A stretch of DNA of 64,000 nucleotides from Bacillus sp. Marseille-P3661 (GCF_900240995.1 NZ_LT965955.1:320637-384636); one strand, 5' to 3'; positions 8,189 to 17,664 are shown, counted from the first letter of the stretch. Program-made: numbers and translations. The notes: generated from the letters alone by a model not told the origin.

Positions 8189-11060
8189 GTAACGAATAGA
8201 ATGTAATCGTGCCTGTGGGCGATGAAAAAGTGGTGTAGCGGTAACGAATAGAATGTAATCGTGCCCGTGTGCGAGGAAAAAGTGGTGTAGAGGTAACGAA
8301 TAGAATGTAATCGTGCCCGTGTGCGAGTAAAAAGTGGTGTAGAGGTAACGAATAGAGTCTAATCGTGCCCGTCGGGGAGCGAAAAGCTGCGAAGAGGTAA
8401 CGAACAGCAGCTAATCGTGCTCGTGGGCGATGAAAAAGCGATGTAGAGGTAACGAAAAGCACCTAATCGTGCTCGTCAGCGATCAAAAAGCGAGGTTACG
8501 GTAACGAATAGATTCTAATCGTGCCCCTAGGCGAGCCAAAAGCAGTATAGAGGTAATGAAAAGAGTCTAATCGTGACCGTCGGCGAGCAAAAGGCCGTAT
8601 AGAGGTAACGAAAAGCGCCTAATCGTGCCCGTCGGGGAGCCAAAAGCAGTATAGAGGTAATGAATAGAGCCTAATCGTGCCCGTCAGCGAGGAAAAAGCG
8701 GTTTAGAGGTAACGAATAGCAGCTAATCGTGCCCGTCGGCGATGAAAAAGCGATGTAGAGGTAACGAATAGAGTCTAATCGTGCCCGTGGGTGCTGAAAA
8801 AGCGATGTAGAGGTAACGAATAGAGTCTAATCGTGCCCATCGGGGAGGAAAAAGCGGAGTGGAGGTAACGAATAGCACCTAATCGTGCCCGTGTGCGAGG
8901 AAAAAGCGTCGTGGCGGAAACGAATAGCGCTTAATCGTGCCCGTTGGCGATGAAAAAGCGATGTAGAGGTAACGAATAGCGCCTAATTGTGCTCGTCAGC
9001 GATCAAAAAGCGTAGAAGAGGTAATGAATAGAGCCTAATCGTGCCCGTCAGCGAGCAAAAGGCCGTATAGAGGTAACGAAAAGCGCCTAATCGTGCCCGT
9101 CGGGGAGCCAAAAGCGGTATAGAGGTAACGAAAAGCGCCTAATCGTGCCCGTCGGCGAGTAAAAAGCGTCGTGGCGGAAACGAATAGCGCTTAATCGTGC
9201 CCGTTGGCGATGAAAAAGCGGCGTGGAGGTAACGAAAAGCACCTAATCGTGCTCGTCAGCGATCAAAAAGCGTAGAAGAGGTAATGAATAGAGCCTAATC
9301 GTGCCCGTCAGCGAGCAAAAGGCCGTATAGAGGTAACGAAAAGAGTCTAATTGTGCCCGTGGGCGGGGAAAAAGCGTCGTGGCGGAAACGAAAAGCGCTT
9401 AATCGTGCCCGTTGGCGATGAAAAAGCGATGTAGAGGTAACGAAAAGCGCTTAATCGTGCCCGTTGGCGATGAAAAAGCGGCGTGGAGGTAACGAAAAGC
9501 ACCTAATCGTGCTCGTCAGCGATCAAAAAGCGTAGAAGAGGTAATGAATAGAGCCTAATCGTGCCTGTCAGCGAGGAAAAAGCGGCGTGGCGGTAACGAA
9601 TAGCACCTAATCGTGCCCGTTGGCGATGAAAAAGCGGCGTGGCGGTAACGAATAGTACCTAATCGTGCCCGACGGCGAGCCAAAAGCGGTATAGCGGTAA
9701 CGAATAGTACCTAATCGTGCCCGACGGCGAGCCAAAAGCGGTATAGCGGTAACGAATAGAGAATAATCGTGCCCATAGGCGATGAAAAAGCGGCGTGGCG
9801 GTAACGAATAGCACCTAATCGTGCCCGTGGGCGAGGAAAAAGCGGTGTTACGGTAACGAATAGAGTCTAATCGTGCCCATAGGCGATGAAAAAGCGGCGT
9901 GGCGGTAACGAAAAGCACCTAATCGTGCCCGTTGGCGATCAAAAAGTGGTGTAGAGGTAACGAATAGAGAATAATCGTGCCCGTTGGCGATCAAAAAGTG
10001 GTGTAGAGGTAACGAAAAGCACCTAATCGTGCCCGTCAGCGATCAAAAGGCCGTATAGAGGTAACGAAAAGCGCTTAATCGTGCCCGTCGGGGAGCCAAA
10101 AGCAGTATAGAGGTAACGAAAAGAGTCTAATTGTGCCCGTGGGAGATGAAAAAGCGATGTAGAGGTAACGAATAGAGCCTAATCGTGCCCGTTAGCGAGT
10201 AAAAAGCGTCGTAGAGGTAACGAATAGCAGCTAATCGTGCCCGTCAGCGATCAAAAAGCGTAGAAGAGGTAATGAATAGAGCCTAATCGTGCCCGTGGGC
10301 GATGAAAAAGCGATGTAGAGGTAACGAAAAGAGTCTAATCGTGCCCGTGGGCGATGAAAAAGCGATGTAGAGGTAACGAATAGCGCCTAATTGTGCTCGT
10401 CAGCGATCAAAAAGCGTAGAAGAGGTAATGAATAGAGCCTAATCGTGCTCGTCAGCGATCAAAAAGCGTAGAAGAGGTAATGAATAGCGCCTAATCGTGC
10501 CCGTGGGCGATGAAAAAGCGATGTAGAGGTAACGAAAAGAGTCTAATCGTGCCCGTCAGCGATCAAAAAGCGTAGAAGAGGTAACGAATAGCATCTAATC
10601 GTGCCCGTGGGCGATGAAAAAGCGATGTAGAGGTAACGAAAAGAGTCTAATCGTGCCCGTCAGGGAGCCAAAAGCAGTATAGAGGTAACGAAAAGAGTCT
10701 AATTGTGCCCGTGGGCGGGGAAAAAGCGATGTAGTGGTAATGAATAGAGCCTAATCGTGCCCGTGGGCGATGAAAAAGCGATGTAGAGGTAACGAAAAGA
10801 GTCTAATCGTGCCCGTCAGCGATCAAAAAGCGTAGAAGAGGTAACGAATAGCACCTAATCGTGCTCGTCAGCGATCAAAAAGCGTAGAAGAGGTAATGAA
10901 TAGAGCCTAATCGTGCCCGTCAGCGAGCAAAAGGCCGTATAGAGGTAACGAATAGCGCCTAATCGTGCCCATCGCGAGCCAAAAGCGTAGAAGAGGTAAC
11001 GAATAAAACCTAATCTTTCCCGTGAACGCTGAAAAAGCCCAGCAACCGTAACGAATAGTC
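8189..11060. repeat. tandem array of about 55 units of a 52-bp repeat
   Basis: Unit starts (GTAACGAA or close variants) fall at 8189, 8241, 8293, 8345, 8397, 8449 and so on, exactly 52 bases apart, up to 10996 and 11048. Only one base is lost over the whole run (near 10972). That makes about 55 full units plus partial flanks. The conserved blocks are GGTAACGAATAG, TAATCGTGCCCGT and GCGATNAAAAAGCG. Between them are a 4-6 base variable patch after GAATAG and a variable end (ATGTAG, TAGAAG, GTATAG, TCGTGG). There are no unique spacers, so it is not CRISPR. 52 is not a multiple of 3 and open frames on either strand are short, so it is not coding. Confidence 0.95.
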
Positions 11061-11342
11061 TACTAGCCCAAAAATAAGCACAAAAAACTATCAAACAAAA
11101 GCTCACAATATCTTAACTCTAAAAACCACCATAACCTGCTAAAATAGTAATCTATCATTTTATAAACAGGTTCTTAATTAACTAACTTACATACTACTGC
11201 CCCATAAGAATAAGGGCACAGAGCATAACACATACTAGTTAAACAGCCCTTTTCAACTTTTCTATTAAAAAATTTAATTTTAATAGTTTAAGATGATGTT
11301 GTTTTGTCCACACTGTTTTAGTGAGAGGACGGTGGATAAAAA
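11061..11342 (+). other. upstream region of spoIIR
   Basis: AT-rich sequence without a gene. spoIIR is under sigma-F in B. subtilis, but I cannot place a convincing sigma-F promoter here. Confidence 0.35.
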
Positions 11343-12020
11343 ATGATGAAAACACATGCAATCATTTTTATGACATTATTAATAATTGGGGCTAATTTAA
11401 TTCAATTTTATGATAGAGCAATAGTTGAAGCGGGTGGACCGGTTGTTATACCGGATGAGGCGATTCGCCTACGAATTTTAGCAAATAGTGACTCACCTGC
11501 GGATCAGGAATTAAAGCGAGACATAAGAGATGCGGTTAATGCTGAGATTACTACATGGGTTGAAGAGCTTACATCCATTGAAGATGCTCGTGATTTAATT
11601 GAGAGCCGTATTTCAGAGGTTGAGGAAATTGCAAGTGAGCATTTAGAGCAAGCGGGCATTAATCAAGAAGTGAATGTTCAGTTCAATCGTAATGTAAGCT
11701 TTCCGACGAAAATTTATGGCAATTTTATTTATCCAGCTGGTGAGTATGAGGCTATTTTAATAACATTAGGTGAAGGTCAAGGTGCCAACTGGTGGTGCGT
11801 GTTATTCCCGCCGCTATGTTTCTTAGATTTCTCAAACGGTGATGCAGTTTTAGATCATGACGAAGAAGAAGAGAAACAGGATGACTCAGAAAAGTCTAGT
11901 AAAGAAGAAAAAGAAAAATCCAAGACTACTGACAAAGAGTATACAGCGGTTGAAACTTCAGCAGAAAAAGTTGAAGTGAAATCATTTTTAGTAGAATTCT
12001 TTAAAAAATTAATAGGTTAA
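11343..12020 (+). CDS. spoIIR: stage II sporulation protein R
   Basis: SpoIIR is made in the forespore and exported. It triggers SpoIIGA processing of pro-sigma-E in the mother cell. The 225 residues start with a signal/anchor helix (IIFMTLLIIGANLIQ). They contain the family hallmarks IRLRILANSDSPADQ near residue 42, FPTKIYGNFIYPAGEYEA and ANWWCVLFPPLCFLDF, then a very acidic, Lys/Ser-rich linker and a C-terminal KSFLVEFFKK helix. The start is ATG at 11343 or 11346 after GAGGACGG. It lies between prmC and ywlB, as in B. subtilis, although 3.3 kb of repeats separate it from prmC. Confidence 0.96.
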   Translation: MMKTHAIIFMTLLIIGANLIQFYDRAIVEAGGPVVIPDEAIRLRILANSDSPADQELKRDIRDAVNAEITTWVEELTSIEDARDLIESRISEVEEIASEHLEQAGINQEVNVQFNRNVSFPTKIYGNFIYPAGEYEAILITLGEGQGANWWCVLFPPLCFLDFSNGDAVLDHDEEEEKQDDSEKSSKEEKEKSKTTDKEYTAVETSAEKVEVKSFLVEFFKKLIG

Positions 12021-12087
12021 CGTCATCAATCCTGCCAGTCTAGCATAGGTTGTAAAAAGTGCAATGATAGAAAGGCAGGAGATAGAA

Positions 12088-12522
12088 ATGAAAGTTATTC
12101 GTAAAGCAACACTAGCAGATGTTGATAAAATGGAGCAAATTGTAGGACAAGCAGGATTGCAAACAGAAGGTATTGTGGATAATGTGGATAACTTTTTGAT
12201 CATGGAAGATAAAGATGGCGTATTAACAGCTGTCGTGGGCTTTGAATTTCAAAACTCAAGTGGATTGCTACGCTCGCTAGTGCTAACAAAGCAATCAGAT
12301 CAGTTTTTTATACTAGAATTAATGAAGGCGGCGTTCGAGTTTTCTAAAAAGCAAGGCGTTGAAACACTGTATTTGTGCACACAGCAACAATCGTCTGTAG
12401 ATTTCTTCAAGTTTATTGGTTTCGAAAAAGTAGAGGAAACACATGTTGAGGATTTAAACGAATTTGAGCATTATAAAAACATTGTGGATGAAAACCCAGT
12501 CATTATGAAATGCAGTTTTTAA
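12088..12522 (+). CDS. ywlB: GNAT-family N-acetyltransferase, YwlB-like
   Basis: A 144-residue predicted acetyl-CoA-dependent acetyltransferase. The fold fits GNAT: the N-terminal MKVIRKATLADVDKMEQIV strand and helix, the central beta strands (LTAVVGFEFQNSSGLLRSLVL), and a C-terminal TLYLCTQQQSSVDFFKFIGFEKV segment of the type that ends at the substrate site. The canonical acetyl-CoA loop is weak. Start choice: ATG at 12088 lies 6 bases after GGCAGGAGA; the upstream ATG at 12064 has no ribosome binding site. The substrate is unknown. The symbol rests on position between spoIIR and ywlC. Confidence 0.8.
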   Translation: MKVIRKATLADVDKMEQIVGQAGLQTEGIVDNVDNFLIMEDKDGVLTAVVGFEFQNSSGLLRSLVLTKQSDQFFILELMKAAFEFSKKQGVETLYLCTQQQSSVDFFKFIGFEKVEETHVEDLNEFEHYKNIVDENPVIMKCSF

Positions 12523-12578
12523 ATTGAACGTAATTATTTTATAAAGGTTTTTCACAGTTTTCTAAAAAATCAACAATC

Positions 12579-12789
12579 TTATCCACAAAATTATGCTTTT
12601 TATCCACATTATGTGGATAATGTTGTTTATATCCTTTTAATATATATGATGGAAAATGCGTTAAAATAGTGTATTTATAGAGAGAGGGATACTAAATGGC
12701 AGATAAAGACACAAAGCATTGGATTGTGGATAAAGAAAAGGAACAATTAACAAGTAATCCACAAGTTAAAGCGGCCGCCCTGTGGATAA
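12579..12789. promoter_or_regulatory. DnaA-box cluster at ywlC
   Basis: Five perfect TTATCCACA boxes lie within 211 bases: 12579-12587 (+), 12600-12608 (+), 12612-12620 (-), 12725-12733 (-) and 12781-12789 (-). The second and third face each other 3 bases apart. A sixth perfect box lies at 13478-13486 (-) and a one-mismatch box at 13062-13070, both inside ywlC. About 0.5 perfect copies would be expected by chance in the whole window. A DnaA-box cluster near ywlC is one of the known clusters of B. subtilis that restrain replication initiation. Confidence 0.85.
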
Positions 12790-13742
12790 CTGACGACGAA
12801 GTAGTAGCTTTTCCAACTGAAACTGTATATGGATTAGGGGCAAATGCCTTGTCAGATCAAGCAATTAGCAAGATTTATGAAGCGAAAGGACGCCCGAGCG
12901 ACAATCCACTAATTGTCCACATATCAAATCAAAATCAATTAAATGAACTTGTTTCAGACATTCCTGAACAAGCAGAACTGTTGATAAATGCTTTTTGGCC
13001 AGGGCCGCTCACAATTATTTTTAAAGATAAAGGCATTGTTTCAGAAAAAGTAACAGCGGGTTTATCCACTGTAGCCATTAGGATGCCGGATCATCCTGTA
13101 GCGTTAGCGTTAATTGAAAGTGCCAAACTGCCATTGGCCGCACCAAGCGCGAACTTGTCAGGGCGGCCTAGTCCAACTAAAGCGGAGCATGTTCTTCATG
13201 ACCTTCATGGGAGAATTGCGGGAGTTTTAGATGGCGGTTCAACAGGAATTGGTTTAGAGTCCACGGTGATCGACTGTACTCAAAATCCACCGATGATTCT
13301 ACGGCCCGGCGGTGTGACAAAGGAGCAGCTAGAAGAGGTAGTTGGACAAGTAGCTGTTGATGCCGCACTATTGGCCGAGGATCAGGCTCCAAAGTCCCCA
13401 GGAATGAAGTATACACACTATGCTCCCGAAGCGCCGTTAACGATTATTGAAGGTACTCCACAATTTTTACAAAGCTTTGTGGATAAAGAAAAAAGTGCTG
13501 GCAAAAAGGTTGGCGTGTTAACAACAGAGGAAAATCAACAGCAATATGATGCTGATGTTGTCATAGCATGTGGATATCGTGAAGACTTACATACGGTTGC
13601 TCAAAAATTATATGACACGTTAAGAATGTTCGACGAGCGCAGTGTCGATGTCATTTTTAGTGAGGCTTTTCCACGTGAGGGTGTCGGTGAAGCGCTCATG
13701 AACCGGCTGTCCAAAGCTGCATCAGGTCAAATGATAAGGTGA
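12696..13742 (+). CDS. ywlC: L-threonylcarbamoyladenylate synthase (Sua5/YwlC)
   Basis: Makes threonylcarbamoyl-AMP from threonine, bicarbonate and ATP for the t6A37 modification of ANN-decoding tRNAs. At 348 residues it is the long Sua5 form: a YrdC/TsaC domain (FPTETVYGLGANA near residue 40, KGRPSDNPL, PAAPSANLSGRPSPT-like loop) followed by the C-terminal Sua5 domain (SPGMKYTHYAPEAPL). Start is ATG at 12696 after AGAGAGGG. The codons for VDK at residues 10-12 and for LWIT sit inside DnaA boxes, so protein and binding-site constraints overlap here. Confidence 0.96.
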   Translation: MADKDTKHWIVDKEKEQLTSNPQVKAAALWITDDEVVAFPTETVYGLGANALSDQAISKIYEAKGRPSDNPLIVHISNQNQLNELVSDIPEQAELLINAFWPGPLTIIFKDKGIVSEKVTAGLSTVAIRMPDHPVALALIESAKLPLAAPSANLSGRPSPTKAEHVLHDLHGRIAGVLDGGSTGIGLESTVIDCTQNPPMILRPGGVTKEQLEEVVGQVAVDAALLAEDQAPKSPGMKYTHYAPEAPLTIIEGTPQFLQSFVDKEKSAGKKVGVLTTEENQQQYDADVVIACGYREDLHTVAQKLYDTLRMFDERSVDVIFSEAFPREGVGEALMNRLSKAASGQMIR

Positions 13743-13819
13743 AACCTCGATCAATAAAGGAATGCGTGCTGGTGGTTCGTCTATAAAGGGTTGTTCATGG
13801 GCACAGCAATAGGGATTAA

Positions 13820-13847
13820 AAAGTGGCTTTCTTGCGAAGGCCACTTT
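13820..13847. terminator. hairpin between ywlC and the convergent minus-strand gene
   Basis: AAAGTGGCTTTC at 13820-13831, loop TTGC, GAAGGCCACTTT at 13836-13847, one wobble. On the minus strand it is followed by a short T run, so it probably ends the minus-strand gene and may serve both directions. Confidence 0.65.
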
Positions 13848-13955
13848 AATTCCCGCCAGTTCCGGCGAAAAAAATTTCCCCATTTTCTCCACATAGTCAT
13901 CATTTCGTAATAAGCGAATGACCAGGGAATCGACTTCTTTATTCGATGAACTAAA

Positions 13956-14237
13956 TTAAATATCCACAACTTCAAACGCTTCTGTTTGCGCTCCTTTAAC
14001 ATATTGACCAAATTCCTTTTGAATAACTGGAAACACATGCTGAGCAACAGCATCGGAGTCTTCCTTCGTTTTCCACAACGAAACAGATGTATACTCGCCT
14101 TTATTATCATCTGCTCCAAAGTAAACATTCACAAAACCTTGTTGCTTAACAAAAATCTTCTTAAAATAATCCCCTATTTCTTCGGCGATTTGCCTGCTAT
14201 TCGGTTCCATCCGCACCTTTGTTATTTTTAAATACAT
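13956..14237 (-). CDS. antibiotic biosynthesis monooxygenase-like (ABM fold) protein
   Basis: A 93-residue protein of the size and pattern of the ABM/dimeric alpha-beta barrel superfamily: an N-terminal strand (MYLKITKVRM), a helix with IAEEIGDYFKKIF, then QGFVNVYFGADDNKGEYTSVSLWKTKEDSD, where the W is typical, and a C-terminal strand ending FEVVDI. Such proteins include haem-degrading and quinol monooxygenases, but no catalytic residue identifies the substrate here. The minus-strand ATG follows AAGGGGGC by about 8 bases. It is transcribed towards ywlC and away from mntP. It may be a local insertion, since B. subtilis has no such gene at this spot. Confidence 0.7.
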   Translation of the reverse strand: MYLKITKVRMEPNSRQIAEEIGDYFKKIFVKQQGFVNVYFGADDNKGEYTSVSLWKTKEDSDAVAQHVFPVIQKEFGQYVKGAQTEAFEVVDI

Positions 14238-14478
14238 GTTTGAGCCCCCTTAGTTTTTGGATGATAAAGTCTTCAACCTCATTTTTATTAAAAATAATCG
14301 AAAAACAGCCTTAGATTATCTCGACAAATTTATTCGATTCTTGAAACTAACTTGCCATAAAGTTCTTCAGAAATGATAGTGTAGATTATTTATAAAACTA
14401 TCAATACATATGTAAAATAAATTCTAAATCTTTTTGGATGAGCATATGTTATATAAGCACGTCCAAGGGGGAAGAACA
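14238..14478. other. divergent intergenic region between the ABM-like gene and mntP
   Basis: AT-rich, presumably with back-to-back promoters. I see no yybP-ykoY-type manganese riboswitch, although some mntP genes carry one. Confidence 0.3.
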
Positions 14479-15039
14479 ATGGGATTATCAGCATTAATGG
14501 GAGAATTGATTACACTAGTGATTATGGCAATTGCTCTTGGTATGGACGCCTTTTCATTAGGGTTAGGTATGGGAATGATCCGCTTACGTCTCAGACAAAT
14601 TTTTAAAATTGGAATTATAATTGGAATTTTCCATGTGGTAATGCCATTAATGGGAATTTGGATTGGAAAATATATTTCCGTACATTTCAGTGGCATTGCG
14701 GCTTACATTGGTGGCGCACTGTTATTGCTATTAGGCTTACAAATGATTATTTCATCTTTTAGAGACGATGAACAGCTACTAGTCACACCTGTTGGTTTTG
14801 GACTCATACTATTTGCACTAAGTGTAAGTCTGGATAGCTTTTCAGTAGGCTTAAGCTTGGGGATTTTTGGAGTAAAAATGGCATTAACAATCTTCCTGTT
14901 TGGCTTTTTTAGTATGATCCTAACATGGTTGGGCCTGCTTTTAGCCAGAAAAGCGCAGCATTGGCTTGGATCATATAGCGAAGCGCTTGGTGGCAGCATT
15001 TTACTAGTGTTTGGCTTAAAATTATTACTCCCGATTTAA
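14479..15039 (+). CDS. mntP: manganese efflux pump MntP
   Basis: Exports Mn(II) across the cytoplasmic membrane. The 186 residues form six predicted membrane helices as two homologous halves, each with the paired acidic motif: [14 protein letters not shown] in the first half and [14 protein letters not shown] in the second. These conserved aspartates are needed for transport in known MntP. Start choice: ATG at 14479 sits 7 bases after AAGGGGGAAG; an upstream in-frame ATG at 14434 would add a hydrophilic tail without a ribosome binding site. It corresponds to B. subtilis ywlD and lies between ywlC and ywlE. Confidence 0.94.
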   Translation: MGLSALMGELITLVIMAIALGMDAFSLGLGMGMIRLRLRQIFKIGIIIGIFHVVMPLMGIWIGKYISVHFSGIAAYIGGALLLLLGLQMIISSFRDDEQLLVTPVGFGLILFALSVSLDSFSVGLSLGIFGVKMALTIFLFGFFSMILTWLGLLLARKAQHWLGSYSEALGGSILLVFGLKLLLPI

Positions 15040-15054
15040 TCATAAAAATCAAAA

Positions 15055-15092
15055 ACAGGTCGATACTAGGTGGCGTATCGATCTGTTTTTTT
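15055..15092 (+). terminator. terminator of mntP
   Basis: ACAGGTCGATAC at 15055-15066, an 8-base loop, GTATCGATCTGT at 15075-15086 (one wobble), then TTTTTTTA. Confidence 0.9.
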
Positions 15093-15271
15093 ATACGTAG
15101 CGCCGGGGTTTAAAACCGAAAAATTTTCGACAATTTATAGTTAAACTATATTAGAGTATACAAGTTTGATTTATACTATAATTAGTTTTCTTTTATACAG
15201 ACAAAAATAAATAATTCGTGGTAACAAAAGTGTTACCCTTTTCAATAAATAATGATAGAAGGAGAGAGGCT

Positions 15272-15703
15272 ATGCATAATATCCTTTTTGTTTGCACAGG
15301 TAATACATGTCGCAGTCCAATGGCAGAAGCGATTTTTAGACACCGCGCCAACAGCAAATATAATGTCAAATCTGCCGGTGTATTTGCAACAGATGGCAGT
15401 CCGGCTGCGGCGCACTCGATAAAAGTATTAACAGATCAAGAGATTCCAATCAACCACAAGTCTAAGCTGCTCACAAATGATCTAATACAATGGTCCGACT
15501 TAATTTTAACGATGACAGCTGGACATAAACACATGGTCCAACAGCATTTTCCGAAAGCGCTCGATAAAGTTTATAGCTTAAATGAATATGTCCGAAATAA
15601 AGATCACGATATCTCAGATCCCTTTGGAGGAAGTTTAGACGACTACCGCGAGATTTATCAGGAGTTAGATGAAATCATTGCAGAGCTTATCGAAAAATTA
15701 TAG
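15272..15703 (+). CDS. ywlE: protein-arginine phosphatase
   Basis: Removes phosphate from phosphoarginine in proteins, opposing the McsB kinase that tags proteins for ClpCP. The 143-residue low-molecular-weight phosphatase fold begins with the P-loop VCTGNTCRSPMAEA: Cys8 is the nucleophile, Arg14 binds phosphate, and Thr12 is the residue that favours phosphoarginine over phosphotyrosine in B. subtilis YwlE. The general acid loop SDPFGG is present near residue 113. Start choice: ATG at 15272, 6 bases after GAAGGAGAGAGG; a GTG at 15218 opens the frame earlier but has no ribosome binding site. Confidence 0.95.
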   Translation: MHNILFVCTGNTCRSPMAEAIFRHRANSKYNVKSAGVFATDGSPAAAHSIKVLTDQEIPINHKSKLLTNDLIQWSDLILTMTAGHKHMVQQHFPKALDKVYSLNEYVRNKDHDISDPFGGSLDDYREIYQELDEIIAELIEKL

Positions 15704-15872
15704 TATTTATTTTTTTTTATAAAAAGGAAAAATTGTCCGTAATTAGCTATGACAGGGCACTCTTTTGACGCGAATAGGGGAATATACCCCCGCTAAAATT
15801 TTCCATCGCGGCTCCTGACTGCAAATCTCATAAAAAATAAAAAGAGAGATGGATCCATCGAGGAGGAACTAC

Positions 15873-17171
15873 GTGAAAACGAAACACAAATTTAGCTTGC
15901 AATGGAAACTTGTCGTGTTTACAACGATATTATCTATCATTACGTATAGTACAAGTGGATTATTTATTTACTTTATATACGATATGGTAAAAGATTCACT
16001 TATCATCGGGGAACAGCTTTTCACAATTATTACCTTAACATTAGGGATTATATGGTCAGCAATTCTAGCTTTTTTTGCCGCAAGATTTATCACGAACCCG
16101 CTGCAACGATTAGAAGAGGCTGTAAATAAAGCAGCCGATGGTCAAATTGATGTGGAAGTAAAAGTTTCAAAATCAGATGATGAAATTCGTTCATTAGGAC
16201 TAGCGTTTAATAATATGTTAAAAAGTTTACGAACAATGGTTAATAATATCGAGGAAAACTTTGAAAGTACAAACAAAAACGTAGATTCTATCTCGAAATC
16301 GTCTTCAATAGCAGCTATGCAAGCTGAAAACATTTCAAAAACAATTGAAGATATTGCATATGGAGCTGAGCGCTCAGCATTGGCGGTCACGTCGACTGTA
16401 GAATCGATTGATTCGGTTACACGGATTGCAGAAGAAGTTTTAAATCATACAGGTAATTCGCAAAAAATCTCAAATGAAATGGTACAATCATTAAAGAGTA
16501 GCAAAGAAGTGATTCATTCGCTTGTTGGTGGAATTGAAAAGCTTGCAAATGATAATCAAGCGTCGTTAATCGTCGTAAAACGACTTGAGAAAAATGCAAA
16601 AGAAATTGAAAACATCATTTCACTTGTTGGCGATATTGCAGGGCAAACTAATCTTTTGGCGCTTAATGCGTCAATCGAAGCAGCGCGTGCCGGTGACCAT
16701 GGCCGTGGCTTTGCAGTTGTAGCAGAGGAAGTTCGTCAGCTAGCAGACCAAAGTGGACAAGCTGTTCAAGGCATCTCAGATTTAGTAGAAAACATTCAGC
16801 TTGAAGTGAAAAATGTAGTGCAACAAATGTTAGCGCAAGTGGAATCAGCAAACAACGAAGCTGAAAAAGGCAGTAAAACGAACGATTCTATCGAAGAAAT
16901 GACGCAATCTGTTTATCAAATGGAGCAAGCAATCAAAGAAATTGCCGCACTAGCTGAAAAACAGATGGACTTAATAAAAGTCACTTCAATTGAAGCGCAG
17001 GAAGTTGCAGCAATCGCGGAAGAAACATCTGCAGGAGCAGAAGAAGTATCAGCGGGCACTCAAGAGCAAACAGCGATGATTGACGATGTGGCGTCGATCG
17101 CCGCGCAATTATCCCAGCAAGCACAAGCATTAAAGCAAACCATTCAAAAGTTTACAACAGGAGGAAAGTAA
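15873..17171 (+). CDS. methyl-accepting chemotaxis protein with almost no extracellular domain
   Basis: A 432-residue chemoreceptor. It has two close membrane helices (about residues 14-34 and 45-66) with only about 10 residues between them, then a HAMP domain ([15 protein letters not shown]...), a coiled-coil MCP signalling domain with the kinase-contact tip [20 protein letters not shown], and methylation helices. It signals through CheW/CheA to the flagella. Lacking an outside sensor, it probably senses an intracellular or membrane state, or a partner protein. The start is GTG at 15873, 6 bases after AGGAGG. The stop is one base from rpiB, whose ribosome binding site lies in this gene's tail, so the two are cotranscribed. 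Confidence 0.9.
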   Translation: MKTKHKFSLQWKLVVFTTILSIITYSTSGLFIYFIYDMVKDSLIIGEQLFTIITLTLGIIWSAILAFFAARFITNPLQRLEEAVNKAADGQIDVEVKVSKSDDEIRSLGLAFNNMLKSLRTMVNNIEENFESTNKNVDSISKSSSIAAMQAENISKTIEDIAYGAERSALAVTSTVESIDSVTRIAEEVLNHTGNSQKISNEMVQSLKSSKEVIHSLVGGIEKLANDNQASLIVVKRLEKNAKEIENIISLVGDIAGQTNLLALNASIEAARAGDHGRGFAVVAEEVRQLADQSGQAVQGISDLVENIQLEVKNVVQQMLAQVESANNEAEKGSKTNDSIEEMTQSVYQMEQAIKEIAALAEKQMDLIKVTSIEAQEVAAIAEETSAGAEEVSAGTQEQTAMIDDVASIAAQLSQQAQALKQTIQKFTTGGK

Positions 17172-17172
17172 T

Positions 17173-17613
17173 ATGAAAGTAGCAATTGGCTCAGATCATG
17201 GTGGCCTTAATATTAAAGAAGAAATCAAAAATTTAATGGATGAATTAGGCATACAATACGAAGATGTAGGCTGTAATTGTTCGGATTCTGTTGATTATCC
17301 GGATTATGCGTTCCCAGTTGCCGAAAAGGTAGTTAACGGTGAAGTCGATCGCGGAATTTTAATTTGCGGCACAGGCATTGGAATGTCAATTGCAGCAAAT
17401 AAAGTAAAAGGCATCCGTTGTGCGTTAGCGCATGATGTTTTCAGTGCTAAGGCAACACGTGAACACAATGACAGCAATATCCTTGCAATGGGTGAGCGCG
17501 TGATTGGACCAGGAGCAGCCCGTGAAGTGGCCAAAGCATGGTTAACGACCGAATTTCAAGGCGGCCGCCATGCAAATCGTATCGGAAAAATTGCCGATTA
17601 CGAGTCAAAATAG
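17173..17613 (+). CDS. rpiB: ribose-5-phosphate isomerase B
   Basis: Interconverts ribose 5-phosphate and ribulose 5-phosphate in the pentose phosphate pathway. The 146-residue RpiB/LacAB fold shows the start AIGSDHGGLNIKEEI, the conserved DVGCNC near residue 32, the anion loop ICGTGIGMSIAANK near residue 64, and EHNDSNILAMGERV near residue 99. The ATG starts one base after the chemoreceptor stop, behind GGAGGAAAG. Its B. subtilis counterpart is ywlF, next to ywlE. A hairpin terminator and then a long repeat region follow. Confidence 0.96.
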   Translation: MKVAIGSDHGGLNIKEEIKNLMDELGIQYEDVGCNCSDSVDYPDYAFPVAEKVVNGEVDRGILICGTGIGMSIAANKVKGIRCALAHDVFSAKATREHNDSNILAMGERVIGPGAAREVAKAWLTTEFQGGRHANRIGKIADYESK

Positions 17614-17626
17614 ATATAATAAGTGT

Positions 17627-17664
17627 GAAAGAGGCGGTGTGCAATATTGTACCCGCCGTTTCTT
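17627..17664 (+). terminator. terminator of the chemoreceptor-rpiB unit
   Basis: GAAAGAGGCGG at 17627-17637 pairs with CCGCCGTTTC at 17652-17661, followed by TTTATA. Confidence 0.75.

Noticed and set aside
8189..11060. CRISPR array
   Set aside because: Units are directly adjacent with no unique spacers of constant length, and no cas genes are near.
8166..11106. Several minus-strand open frames of 83-103 codons in the 52-bp array
   Set aside because: They are translations of the repeat in shifting frames (52 is not divisible by 3), without ribosome binding sites.
13781..14231. Overlapping frames on both strands around the ABM-like gene
   Set aside because: Only the frame at 13956-14237 (minus) has a ribosome binding site and a coherent fold pattern.
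14238..14478. Manganese (yybP-ykoY) riboswitch before mntP
   Set aside because: Neither the conserved loops nor a terminator/antiterminator arrangement can be seen.
15704..15872. Possible c-di-GMP riboswitch before the chemoreceptor
   Set aside because: There is a GGGG/CCCC hairpin near 15776, but the conserved core of GEMM-type riboswitches is missing.
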